Source of the DNA: CANKHA01 sp034668825 | Lineage (GTDB): Bacteria > Pseudomonadota > Alphaproteobacteria > Rhizobiales > Xanthobacteraceae | Length of the DNA: 64,000 bases | Direction: 5' to 3' | Assembly (NCBI GenBank): GCA_034668825.1 | Contig: JAXDOR010000074.1 | Span: forward strand, 9,633-73,632 | Shown here: in pieces, positions 51,364 through 59,681 of the stretch | How the letters are laid out: the number at the start of each line of letters is the position of its first letter | Numbering within the stretch: the stretch's first letter is position 1 | Notes under the pieces: model-generated | What the model was told of the DNA's origin: nothing | Databases searched by the model: none | What the model saw: the letters and a program-made list of their open reading frames with translations, nothing else | Program-made: the position numbers and the translations under genes

Positions 51364-52326
51364 TTATTCGGCTTTGATGACCGCCTTGGCCACCGGACCC
51401 CATTTGACAAGCTCGCTCTCGACGAATTTCGTGAATTCCGCCGGAGACATTTTCTCGGTCTGCATGGCTTCAAGCGCCAAGCGCTTTTGCACTTCCGGAC
51501 TATCCTTGGCCTTGTCGACCTCACGATTGACCGCCTGGACGATATCGTCAGGCAGCCCCTTGGGACCCGACAGCGAGAACCAGGTCACCGCGACCATGTC
51601 CGGATAGCCAAGCTCCTTGAAAGTTGGCAGGTCGGGGAATTCCGCGAGGCGCTGAGCGGAGGTCACCGCGAGCGGAATAACATTGCCGCTGCGGATTTGC
51701 GCGCTCGCGGTGGTGAAAGTCATCGAGCCGACCTTCACATGGCCGCCGATGAGATCGGTGACCGCCTGGGCCGCGCCTTTGTAGGGGATATGCAGGAATT
51801 GGATGTTCTGCTTGCGCGCCCAATATTCCGCCACCATGTTGCCGAGCGTGCCGGGACCGGGCGACACATAGCCCAACGGTTCCTTGCTGTTCTTCGCTAG
51901 CTCCAGCAATTCCTTGAGCGACTTCACGCCAAGGGACGGATGCACGATCATCACGATCGGCGGCCCACCGAAATAAGCCACGTGGGTGAAATCTTTCACC
52001 GGGTCGAATCCCGGATTGGCGGTGGTTTCCGGCGCGATCACGTGCGACGCGATACCAGAGACAACGAAGGTGTAGCCGTCCGGTGCGGATTGGGCGACCG
52101 CCTGGGATCCGACCAATCCCCCTGCTCCGCCGCGGTTCTCAATGACGAACTGTTGTTTGAACACGGTGCTGAGCGGCTCGCCGAAGGCGCGGCCGAGCGT
52201 GTCGGCGGAACCGCCGGCCGCGAAAGGCACGATAATCCGCACCGGTTTGGTCGGCCAATCCGCCGCCTGCGCCGCGAACGTGCCTAGGGCGAGAACAGTG
52301 GCAATCGTAATCAACGAACGCTTCAT
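51364..52326 (-). CDS. Bug/TctC-type solute-binding protein (orphan)
   Basis: A 320-residue periplasmic binding protein with signal peptide (LITIATVLALGTFAAQA) and the Bug signature RIIVPFAAGGSADTLGRAF, NRGGAGGLVGSQAVAQ, and LGYVSPGPGTLGNMVAEYWA. It is third after the class II aldolase and amidohydrolase genes on the minus strand, with gaps of 46 and 93 bp, so it probably delivers the substrate of that pathway, or reports it. No TctA/B is adjacent; the nearest is at 42-44 kb. The ligand is likely an aromatic or hydroxyl carboxylate (inference). Confidence 0.86.
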   Translation of the reverse strand: MKRSLITIATVLALGTFAAQAADWPTKPVRIIVPFAAGGSADTLGRAFGEPLSTVFKQQFVIENRGGAGGLVGSQAVAQSAPDGYTFVVSGIASHVIAPETTANPGFDPVKDFTHVAYFGGPPIVMIVHPSLGVKSLKELLELAKNSKEPLGYVSPGPGTLGNMVAEYWARKQNIQFLHIPYKGAAQAVTDLIGGHVKVGSMTFTTASAQIRSGNVIPLAVTSAQRLAEFPDLPTFKELGYPDMVAVTWFSLSGPKGLPDDIVQAVNREVDKAKDSPEVQKRLALEAMQTEKMSPAEFTKFVESELVKWGPVAKAVIKAE

Positions 52327-52419
52327 GGGAGCACCCGGTCTAAAGGTTATCTACAAGCCTTGAGTTTACGCTGGCCATCCCGCGGTGCCAAGCAACTTTC
52401 CCGCGACCGGCGCGGCCTT

Positions 52420-53433
52420 TCAGCGCAAGCCGAACAGTTTTTGCGCGTTGCGAAAGCAGATTTTCTCCCGCACATCCGCCGGCATGTCGATGGAATCCAA
52501 CACCTTGATCGTGTCGCGGATATATCCAGGCCCGCGCTCGGGATCGAACGGCGAGTCAGAGGCGAACAGCACCTTGTCCGGATCATAGAAGGAAAGGCCG
52601 CATACCGTCGCTGCGCGCGAACCAAACACCGCCGTATCGGCATAAAAGTCTTTGAAATATTCAAACGGCCGTTTTTTCAGCTGCTTCAAGACGACGGTGA
52701 GATCCTCGTCCGTTGTGCGCTTGCCGAGCTGATCCCAGCCCGGACCGACGCGGCCTTCGAAAAACGGAACCATGGCGCCCATATGATGCGCCAGCACTTT
52801 CAAATTGGGCAGCTTGTCTATGATGCCGGAGAAGACGAGACGCGCCATCGCTACGCTGGTCTCATACGGCCAGCCGAAGGTCCACCAAATTTCGTATTTA
52901 GATTTGCTTTCCGTCTTATAGTCCGGGATGTCTGCGCCCCGGCTCGGATGCAGCAGGATTGGCTTGCCATATTGCGCGGCGATTTCGAACACCGGCAGGA
53001 ATCGCGGCTCATCAAGCGGCGCGCCGTTCACGTTTGAATGGATCTGCAATCCGTTTGCGCCGCCCTTAAACGCCCGTTCGGCTTCCTTGACCGCCGCGTC
53101 TGGATCATTCATCGGCAAGGACGCGACATAGCCGGCGAAGCGGTCCGGATATTTCGCCACAAGCTCCGCCAGACCATCGTTTCCCAGGCGCGCCAATTCC
53201 GTGCTCTGTTCCGGCGTGCCTAAAGCTTCCAGCGGTGGCATTCCCAACGACAAAATCTGCCGGTAGTTCTTGTCCTTGAACATATCCATAACGCGAAAGC
53301 GTTCGTCGAGATCGTAGATGCACGGAATGCCCCGCATCCGTGTGCCGATGTCCCGCGCGTGTCCTTCCGTAGCCAGCATCTTGTCCCAAATGGGCTTGGG
53401 AAAGAAATGATTGAACGCGTCGATATACTGCAT
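52420..53433 (-). CDS. Amidohydrolase family protein (ACMSD/decarboxylase-like)
   Basis: A 337-residue barrel enzyme of the amidohydrolase-2 family, which includes ACMSD and hydroxybenzoate decarboxylases. The metal site shows His in ILLHPSRG, His-His in LAHHMGAM and Asp in FASDSPFDPERG. The N-terminal motif reads DAFNHFFP, so the first His of the usual HxH is Phe, a pattern also seen in a distinct subgroup. The gene is the second of the aldolase-amidohydrolase-Bug operon. A non-oxidative decarboxylase or ring-fission hydrolase role is likely; the substrate is not determined. Confidence 0.82.
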   Translation of the reverse strand: MQYIDAFNHFFPKPIWDKMLATEGHARDIGTRMRGIPCIYDLDERFRVMDMFKDKNYRQILSLGMPPLEALGTPEQSTELARLGNDGLAELVAKYPDRFAGYVASLPMNDPDAAVKEAERAFKGGANGLQIHSNVNGAPLDEPRFLPVFEIAAQYGKPILLHPSRGADIPDYKTESKSKYEIWWTFGWPYETSVAMARLVFSGIIDKLPNLKVLAHHMGAMVPFFEGRVGPGWDQLGKRTTDEDLTVVLKQLKKRPFEYFKDFYADTAVFGSRAATVCGLSFYDPDKVLFASDSPFDPERGPGYIRDTIKVLDSIDMPADVREKICFRNAQKLFGLR

Positions 53434-53479
53434 GGAAATTTATTCCTGACTGCTGCGCTGTCGCGCGTGGGGATGACTA

Positions 53480-54226
53480 CTAACCCTTGACGAGAACGAC
53501 TTCGTCAGGGCGATCCAGCATCTTGCGGTCCGCGCGCCGGCACCAATTCTCCCAGGCGCGATTGATCGAGTAAGGTCCTGTCCGCGTGATGATGCTGTCG
53601 ACCTCACCCGGTGTCAGGAAAGTGATGTCGCCCATGGCCATCGCCTGCATCTGCAGCTTGGCGGCAAGCTCGAGATAATAGGCAATATAGACGGCTTGGC
53701 GGATATCCTTGGCGGCAACCACGGCGCCATGTCCGCGCATCAGCGCCGTCGGCCGGGAGCCCAGCAGCTTGGCCAAATCGCGCCCCATCTCCACGCTGTC
53801 AACCAGCAATGAGGTATCGCCGAACTTGTCATGGGAATCCCAGACCGGCACCTCGTGGCCGATGCTGCCGCACATATGCAGGAGCGGCTTCAGCTTTTTC
53901 TTGGTGACGCCGAAAGGAATGACGCTCGGGCTGTGGTTATGGATGACCGACTGCACGTCCGGACGCGCTTCATAGATCGCACCATGAATGAATCTTTCGA
54001 GATAAGGCTTGCGACCGCGCGCGTCGGTCGCCTCGCCTTCGAGCGTGAATTCCATGACGTCGTCGGCTTCGATGAGATCGGGCGCGCGCGCACGCGACAG
54101 TAAAAAGCGGTCGGGCCGCTCCGGATGACGGATGCTCGGATGCCCGAAAGAATCGACAATCCCCTCCCGGGCCAATATGCGGTTGGCGGTCACAAGCTCG
54201 TCGATCACGTCATTCACTTTCGTCAT
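53480..54226 (-). CDS. Class II aldolase/adducin-family protein
   Basis: A 248-residue zinc enzyme. The metal His residues are in VIHNHSPSVIPFG and MRGHGAVV, with the acid in FIHGAIYEARPDV. The family comprises fuculose-phosphate aldolases, ribulose epimerases and decarboxylases such as 3,4-dihydroxyphthalate decarboxylase. Pairing with an amidohydrolase and an oxygenase-type reductase favours the aromatic decarboxylase side, but this is inference. AAGGAAA precedes the ATG at 54226. First gene of the minus-strand operon, divergent from the reductase with 150 bp between. Confidence 0.82.
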   Translation of the reverse strand: MTKVNDVIDELVTANRILAREGIVDSFGHPSIRHPERPDRFLLSRARAPDLIEADDVMEFTLEGEATDARGRKPYLERFIHGAIYEARPDVQSVIHNHSPSVIPFGVTKKKLKPLLHMCGSIGHEVPVWDSHDKFGDTSLLVDSVEMGRDLAKLLGSRPTALMRGHGAVVAAKDIRQAVYIAYYLELAAKLQMQAMAMGDITFLTPGEVDSIITRTGPYSINRAWENWCRRADRKMLDRPDEVVLVKG

Positions 54227-54376
54227 TTCTATTTCCTTGGGCAAAGCAGAACGCGGGCGGGCACTTATTACGGGAACGTTATGCGATGAAATCCATCAAA
54301 AGTCATGCGGCTAAGTGCCCTAGACTTCATTGGACATTGTATATAGTCCCTGCTTTCCCGATCAATCGGAGTTTCC

Positions 54377-55426
54377 ATGGCTGATACTGGTTCAACGCGG
54401 GACACGCGCGCGGGCGAGGTGCGGATCGAGAAGAGCGACGCGCAATTTTCCTGCGATCAAATGGATACCATTACGCGCTCGGGCCTCAAGGCCGGCCTCG
54501 GCATGCCTTATGAATGCCTCTCCGGCGGCTGCGGCACCTGCCGTTTCGAATTGGTCGAGGGCGAGGTCGAAAATCTTTATCCCGATGCGCCGGTGCTGAC
54601 CGAGCGTGACCGCAAGCGCGGGCGGCAGTTAGCGTGTCAGTCGCGTCCCAAGGGGGACGTCACCGTCCGGTTGCGGTTGGAAGACATCTACCGTCCGCTC
54701 ATGCCGCCGCGGCGGCAGGCTTTTGAATTCGTGGGCGCGACCGAGGTCACCCACGACATTGCCGAATTCAAATTCCGCGCGCCAGAGCCGCACGCCTTTC
54801 TGCCCGGCCAATATGCGCTGCTCTCCCTCGACGGCGTGCCAGCGCCGCGCGCTTACTCCATGAGCAACATCGCTGACGGCAAAAGTAGCGATTGGGAATT
54901 CCAGATCCGCAAGAAACCTGGCGGCGCCGGTAGCACGGCGCTGTTTGATAGGCTCAAGCCTGGCGACACGGTGCACATCGACGGCCCGTACGGTCATGCC
55001 TATCTGCGGGAGGACTCTCCGCGCGACGTGACCTGTGTCGCCGGCGGCTCGGGAATTTCGCCGATGCTGTCGATCGTGCGCGGCATCGCGGCGTCGCCGA
55101 AGATGCAGGGCCGCACGGTGCACTTCTTCATGGGCGGGCGCGCGCCGCGCGACATCACCGGAGAAGAGGCGCTGCAAAAGCTCCCGGGATTCGGCAAGAC
55201 CATTCATTTCCATCCGGCAATTTCCGAGCCGGGGTTGGAAACGACAGGAAATTGGTCGGGCAGCTTCGGCCTGATCCATGAAGTCGTGGCCAAGATGCAT
55301 GGCGACCGCATGGCGGAATTCGAATGGTATTTCGCCGGCCCGCCACCGATGGTCAATGCCGTGGCGGACGTATTGCGCATCTCCGGCGTGAAGCCCGAGC
55401 AGCAGCATTTCGACCGGTATTTTTAA
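54377..55426 (+). CDS. Oxygenase-type ferredoxin reductase (2Fe-2S, FAD, NAD)
   Basis: A 349-residue electron-transfer protein that takes NADH electrons to a partner oxygenase. The N-terminal plant-type [2Fe-2S] domain has Cys47, Cys52, Cys55 (ECLSGGCGTC) and Cys87. The FAD domain has RAYSMSN and the NAD domain has CVAGGSGISPML and ending with FDRYF. This layout is that of class IB/phenol-hydroxylase-like reductases. No oxygenase subunit is in the window, so the partner is missing or elsewhere. It is divergent from the aldolase operon and may share its regulator. Confidence 0.88.
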   Translation: MADTGSTRDTRAGEVRIEKSDAQFSCDQMDTITRSGLKAGLGMPYECLSGGCGTCRFELVEGEVENLYPDAPVLTERDRKRGRQLACQSRPKGDVTVRLRLEDIYRPLMPPRRQAFEFVGATEVTHDIAEFKFRAPEPHAFLPGQYALLSLDGVPAPRAYSMSNIADGKSSDWEFQIRKKPGGAGSTALFDRLKPGDTVHIDGPYGHAYLREDSPRDVTCVAGGSGISPMLSIVRGIAASPKMQGRTVHFFMGGRAPRDITGEEALQKLPGFGKTIHFHPAISEPGLETTGNWSGSFGLIHEVVAKMHGDRMAEFEWYFAGPPPMVNAVADVLRISGVKPEQQHFDRYF

Positions 55427-55444
55427 GGACACGCTCGGTTCTTC

Positions 55445-55530
55445 ATCATGGCCGGGCTTGTCGCGGCCATCCCGATCAGGAACGCACTGCTTTCCTAAGC
55501 GAGATGCCCGCGACAAGCGCGGGCATGACG
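55445..55530. repeat. Pair of inverted REP-like units
   Basis: CATGGCCGGGCTTGTCGCGGCCAT and, 40 bp on, GATGCCCGCGACAAGCGCGGGCATGACG: two palindromes sharing the CTTGTCGCG core in opposite orientation. They follow the reductase stop by about 20 bp and precede the convergent M24 gene stop. The pair resembles units at 42043 and 24521. Confidence 0.7.
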
Positions 55531-55547
55531 GCTGCATTCGAGCCCGC

Positions 55548-56855
55548 TTAAACTTCCACCACCGTCAATTCCAACGGAAAGTTGTCGACGCATTCGGGAC
55601 CGCTCTCGGTAATGATGAAGGTGTGGCCGAGAAATGTGCCGAAGGTGCCGTCGGCGCTGATCGGATTCGGCTCGGCCATGAAAACCATGCCCGGCTTCAG
55701 GACCTTTTCGAAATCTTCCGCTGAGACATTCTCCGCATTGACGTGCGGCTTGTCGGTGACAATATCGATGCCGTGGCCCTGGATCGGGCGCGATTGCACG
55801 CCTTTGTCTCGGAAAAACTGGCAGGCGAGGCGCACGTTTTCAAAAGAATTGCCCGGCTGCATCTCGGCGACCATACGCTGATAGCCCGGCAAGGTGATCT
55901 CGTCCCAAAACTTGCGGACCATGTCGGTCGGCTTGCCAATGCAGATGGGAGAGCCGATCTGCGCGGTGTAGCCGCGGTAGCCGGCCGCCAGTTCCATGTT
56001 GATATAGTCGCCCTTCGATAGCGCACGCTTCGACGGCCGCGGATTGCCGAATACCATCGCTGGGTTGGTCATCGACGACGACGCGATGATGAGGAAGTCG
56101 ATGTCACCGCCGCCTTCAAGAATGGCGGAGCCCGCTGCGGCGCGTAAATCCGCTTCCGTCGCACCGGGCTTGGCGCGCGCGACAAGTGCCTCCATCGCTT
56201 TCTGGCAGAGAACGCCGGCCTTGCGCACGCAATCGAGTTCCTCGCCGCTGTGTATCGACAGCAGTTCGTGCATAAAGCCGGTGGTGAAGACGAGTTCGGC
56301 GCCGGGCAAGCCTTCCCGCAGCACATTGTATTGATTGACCGGCAGGTAATCGGTGTGCCGCGGATCGACTTCGAGCAGCCCAATCCGGCCGCGCTCCAGC
56401 TTCAATTCGCGAATGCGCTCCACCATGACTTCCGCATAGCGGCCGCCGCGGCTTTGCCGCACGTCCGACAAGGCGGCGGAAGTTTCGCGCCGCACCGCCT
56501 CGCAATGGGTGCCGCCTTGCGAATTGATCAAGGTGGGCTCGCCTTCAAGCGGCACCACCACGTAGCAAGCGAGCGCGTGCCATTCCCAATGCCCGGTCAG
56601 CCACAACATGCCGCCACCAAAGCTCCAATGGCTCGGTCCGCCCGGAACGATCACGCAGTCGAGCTTGTGCTCGCGCATCTTGCCGCGCAGCGCCGCATAG
56701 CGACGGGCATATTCCTTGGCGGAGAATTGCTCGTAGACGGCGTCGCGGTAATAGGGCGTATCGATCATGTTATTGAACGGAAGCGCTTGATCGAGACGAT
56801 TCCTGACGGTCTCCCATGGCTGCGGACCCATGGGACGGCGCGGTGCAACATTCAT
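55548..56855 (-). CDS. M24 (Xaa-Pro peptidase/creatinase-like) family protein
   Basis: A 435-residue protein of the pita-bread M24 fold with creatinase N-terminal domain. In peptidases the metal is held by Asp, Asp, His, Glu and Glu. Here the first site reads INMELAAGYRGYTAQIG, so both Asp residues are replaced; the His in IQGHGIDIVTDKP and Glu in FMAEPNPIS remain, and the last position reads FLGHTFIITESG. This resembles creatinase-type, metal-free enzymes that cleave C-N bonds rather than peptides. It is the last gene after the ABC importer, and may act on the imported compound. Confidence 0.8.
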   Translation of the reverse strand: MNVAPRRPMGPQPWETVRNRLDQALPFNNMIDTPYYRDAVYEQFSAKEYARRYAALRGKMREHKLDCVIVPGGPSHWSFGGGMLWLTGHWEWHALACYVVVPLEGEPTLINSQGGTHCEAVRRETSAALSDVRQSRGGRYAEVMVERIRELKLERGRIGLLEVDPRHTDYLPVNQYNVLREGLPGAELVFTTGFMHELLSIHSGEELDCVRKAGVLCQKAMEALVARAKPGATEADLRAAAGSAILEGGGDIDFLIIASSSMTNPAMVFGNPRPSKRALSKGDYINMELAAGYRGYTAQIGSPICIGKPTDMVRKFWDEITLPGYQRMVAEMQPGNSFENVRLACQFFRDKGVQSRPIQGHGIDIVTDKPHVNAENVSAEDFEKVLKPGMVFMAEPNPISADGTFGTFLGHTFIITESGPECVDNFPLELTVVEV

Positions 56856-56858
56856 GAC

Positions 56859-57896
56859 TCAATCCTTGCAGTTGCCGATGGTGGTGCGGCCGCCGGCGGC
56901 CTCGACCGCCTCCTGCGCCAACTTCAGATCGACCACCTGATCGAAGGTCGGCTTCTTGGCGGCATCGATATCGCCTGTAGAGACATCGTTATCAATCGTC
57001 CACTCGGTGCGCTTCTGGTCGAAGCCTTCGTTGACGGCCCAAATGCAGTTCTTGGTGAGCGTCTCCCAGGCATATTCCACCGCCTCCTTCGGCTTGGTGG
57101 TCGCCTCGATCATGATCGGCAATACCTTGTCCTTGTCGCGGTAGATCGTGCGGTTGGCCTCAATCATGGCGGCCAGCGTATCACGCATCAACGCCCGGTC
57201 CTTGGCGATCCAGTCGGTCGCGGCGCCATAGGCATTGAACATGTAGAGCGGCATGAGTTCAGAAAGCGTGGCCAAGGCATGGACGCCCGGCTTCTGCTTC
57301 ATCGCCAGATAAACGTCTTCCGGATGCAGCGAGACGCCCTCGATCTGACCGGCGACCAGTCCCGCCAGCCGGCCCGCGGTGCCCTGGGAGATGAATTGAA
57401 CATCGGCGACATCGAGGCCGGCGGTGCGCAGCACTTCCCGCCCCATACGCCAGTTGAAGCTGCCGACGCCACCACCCGCAGCGCTCAAGCGCTTACCCTT
57501 GAGGTCGGCCGCGGTCTTGATATTTTCCGCGACCACATAAATCTGCGGCGGCTTCGGCGCGAAGCCCCACATCTGCCTCGCCTTCATGCCCCGGCCGATT
57601 GCGACGTCGGTGACATTGGCAATGGCCGTTCCCTGCGCCACGGCGGCGGTGGCCGCCGGAGATTCGCCGCCGTCAAACTGGATGATGTTCGGCTCGATGC
57701 AACGCTGGGCGAAAAGCCCAAGCTCCTTGGCGACATAGGGCGTCGTATGCACGACGTTAGGCGGAGAAACCGAGACGCCGATGCTGATCTTGCGCATCCC
57801 GTCCTTGCAGGCGGGTGCGTTCTGCGCCGCGGCAGCGCCGCTCAGCGCGAAAGCCGCTAGCAGCGGAAGCACTGGCGACCATATTTTATACGACAT
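56859..57896 (-). CDS. NMT1/SsuA-type ABC substrate-binding protein
   Basis: A 345-residue periplasmic receptor with signal peptide (SPVLPLLAAFALSGAAAAQN) and the NMT1-like fold: VSPPNVVHTTPYVAKELGLFAQRCIEPNIIQFDGGESPAATAAVAQGTAIANV, and AADLKGKRLSAAGGGVGSFNWRMGREVL. Cysteines near both termini could form a disulfide. It is third in ATPase-permease-receptor-M24. Ligands of this family range from pyrimidines to sulfonates and aromatic acids, so the solute is open. Confidence 0.86.
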   Translation of the reverse strand: MSYKIWSPVLPLLAAFALSGAAAAQNAPACKDGMRKISIGVSVSPPNVVHTTPYVAKELGLFAQRCIEPNIIQFDGGESPAATAAVAQGTAIANVTDVAIGRGMKARQMWGFAPKPPQIYVVAENIKTAADLKGKRLSAAGGGVGSFNWRMGREVLRTAGLDVADVQFISQGTAGRLAGLVAGQIEGVSLHPEDVYLAMKQKPGVHALATLSELMPLYMFNAYGAATDWIAKDRALMRDTLAAMIEANRTIYRDKDKVLPIMIEATTKPKEAVEYAWETLTKNCIWAVNEGFDQKRTEWTIDNDVSTGDIDAAKKPTFDQVVDLKLAQEAVEAAGGRTTIGNCKD

Positions 57897-57917
57897 CGTT
57901 TTTCTCCCTTGATTTTT

Positions 57918-58760
57918 TTAGTCTTGATCCGCCGCGGCGGTCCACGGCGCCACCCGCCGCTCGACAATGCGAAGCATTGCCGTCAGCGCGACGCCAAGCA
58001 AGCCCAGCGTCATGATCGGTACGAACATCTTGTCAACCTGATAGGTGCTTGCCGTGCGCACGATCAGGTAACCGATGCCGGAGATCGCCGTATAGAGATC
58101 GGCCAGCACCATGCCGATTAGTCCGCGGCCTACCGCAAGCCGCAAGCCGGTAACAATGAAAGGCAGCGCCGCCGGCAGCACAATATTGATCCAGAGCTGG
58201 CGCTCGGAACAGCGGAACGCGCGCCCGACTTCCAGCAGCTTTGGGTCGACATTCTTCACGCCCTGATACGTGTTGATCACCATGGGGAAGAAGGCGAACA
58301 TGAACAGGATGATGATCTTCGCCGTGGTTTCGAATCCGGCCCACAGCACGATCAACGGCACCAGCGCGACCGACGGCGTCGAATACAGGAAGGTGATGTA
58401 GACGCTGAGCGCGACGTCGAGAATCCAGAAGCGCGCCAGCAACAGGCCGATGGCAATACCAAAAATAGCCGCCAGCGTAAGGCCCACCATGAGCACGACA
58501 AGGCTCGGCGCCAAATAAAGCCACAGCTCGCCACTGCCGATCATTTTGATGGCCGCCAGGAAGATCGCGGACGGCGTGGTGAACAGGATCGGATCGATGC
58601 GTCCGCCAAAAATCTCCCAGAGCGAAAAAACCACCGTGAGCGAAGCCAGCCGGATGGCGATGACCTGCAACTGGCGCCGGCGGCGGCGTTTACCCGCGAC
58701 TTTTGCCGCCCGATTGCGATCGTCCGCCAGCTCGCTCGCGTCCGCCACGATGCTGCTCAC
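57918..58760 (-). CDS. ABC transporter permease (SsuC/TauC type)
   Basis: A 280-residue inner-membrane permease with six helices, such as LVVLMVGLTLAAIFGIAIGLLLARFW and GLRLAVGRGLIGMVLADLYTAI. The coupling loop is VGRAFRCSERQLWINIVLPAALPFIVTGLRLAVGRG, the EAA motif that contacts the ATPase. The N-terminus is unusually basic (residues 15-30). The start overlaps the ATPase stop by four bases, typical of this operon type. Confidence 0.93.
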   Translation of the reverse strand: MSSIVADASELADDRNRAAKVAGKRRRRRQLQVIAIRLASLTVVFSLWEIFGGRIDPILFTTPSAIFLAAIKMIGSGELWLYLAPSLVVLMVGLTLAAIFGIAIGLLLARFWILDVALSVYITFLYSTPSVALVPLIVLWAGFETTAKIIILFMFAFFPMVINTYQGVKNVDPKLLEVGRAFRCSERQLWINIVLPAALPFIVTGLRLAVGRGLIGMVLADLYTAISGIGYLIVRTASTYQVDKMFVPIMTLGLLGVALTAMLRIVERRVAPWTAAADQD

Positions 58761-59569
58761 GCAACCTCCTTTGCGGCTCGTTGCGGGCGGGCGGTGTGAA
58801 GCTGATGCCAGATATGCGACCGCAGTTCCGCGAAACGCGGGTCGAGCCGAATGGCGTCGGCATCGCGCGGCCAGCCGAAGGGCATGTCGAGCACTTCCTT
58901 GATCTGGCCCGGCCGCGCCGTCATCACCGCGATGCGATCTCCAAGCACAATGGCCTCGTCAATCGAATGGGTGATGAACACCATGGTCTTCTTCTCGTCG
59001 GGCCGGCCCATCAGTTGCAACAATTCTTCCTGCAGGATTTCGCGGGTCTGCGCGTCGAGCGCGGCGAAGGGTTCGTCCATCAGCAGGATCGTGGGATTCA
59101 TCGCCAGCGCGCGCACCAAGCCGACGCGCTGCTGCATGCCGCCGGAGAGTTGATAAGGATAATGGCGTTCGAATCCGGTAAGCCCAACCAGATCAAGATA
59201 ATGCTCGACGCGTTCCTTGATATGGGCGCGCGGCAGCCCCGCCATCGAGAGGCCGAAAGCCGCGTTCTCGAACACCGTCTTCCACGGTAGCAGGCCGAAA
59301 TGCTGAAACACCATCGCCACGCCTTCGGGCGGGCCGGCAACGGGCTTGCCGTGAACTAGGAGCTTGCCCGTGCTCAGGTCGGTCAGCCCGGCGATGCAGC
59401 GCAGGAAGGTGGTCTTGCCGCAGCCGCTGGGGCCGACGATGCAGAGGATTTCGTTTTGCCGCACGGCCAGAGATAGTTGCCGGAAGGCGACAACGGCGCC
59501 GTCGAGGAAGAGCTTGCAAGCGCTGTCAGCGACGATCGCCGGCTTGTCTTGCTCTGATGCCAAAGCCAT
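58757..59569 (-). CDS. ABC transporter ATP-binding protein (SsuB/TauB type)
   Basis: A 270-residue ATPase. Walker A is GPSGCGKTTFL, Q-loop VFQHFGLLPWKTVFEN, signature YQLSGGMQQRV, Walker B ILLMDEPFAALD and the H-loop ITHSID. The sequence fits the nitrate/sulfonate/taurine branch. The ATG at 59569 with GAGGCG upstream is used; the frame extends 61 codons without similarity. It is the first gene of ATPase-permease-receptor-M24, 112 bp from the cysG stop. Confidence 0.94.
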   Translation of the reverse strand: MALASEQDKPAIVADSACKLFLDGAVVAFRQLSLAVRQNEILCIVGPSGCGKTTFLRCIAGLTDLSTGKLLVHGKPVAGPPEGVAMVFQHFGLLPWKTVFENAAFGLSMAGLPRAHIKERVEHYLDLVGLTGFERHYPYQLSGGMQQRVGLVRALAMNPTILLMDEPFAALDAQTREILQEELLQLMGRPDEKKTMVFITHSIDEAIVLGDRIAVMTARPGQIKEVLDMPFGWPRDADAIRLDPRFAELRSHIWHQLHTARPQRAAKEVA

Positions 59570-59681
59570 TCCGCGCCTCTGTGGCTCGATCTGCCACAGT
59601 TTGGCATGGATGCCGCTTGGCCGCCAAGGCGGCGCGCCTGTTGCAATGCGTCGCAGAACAGCTCGGGGAACGCGAGTGGTT

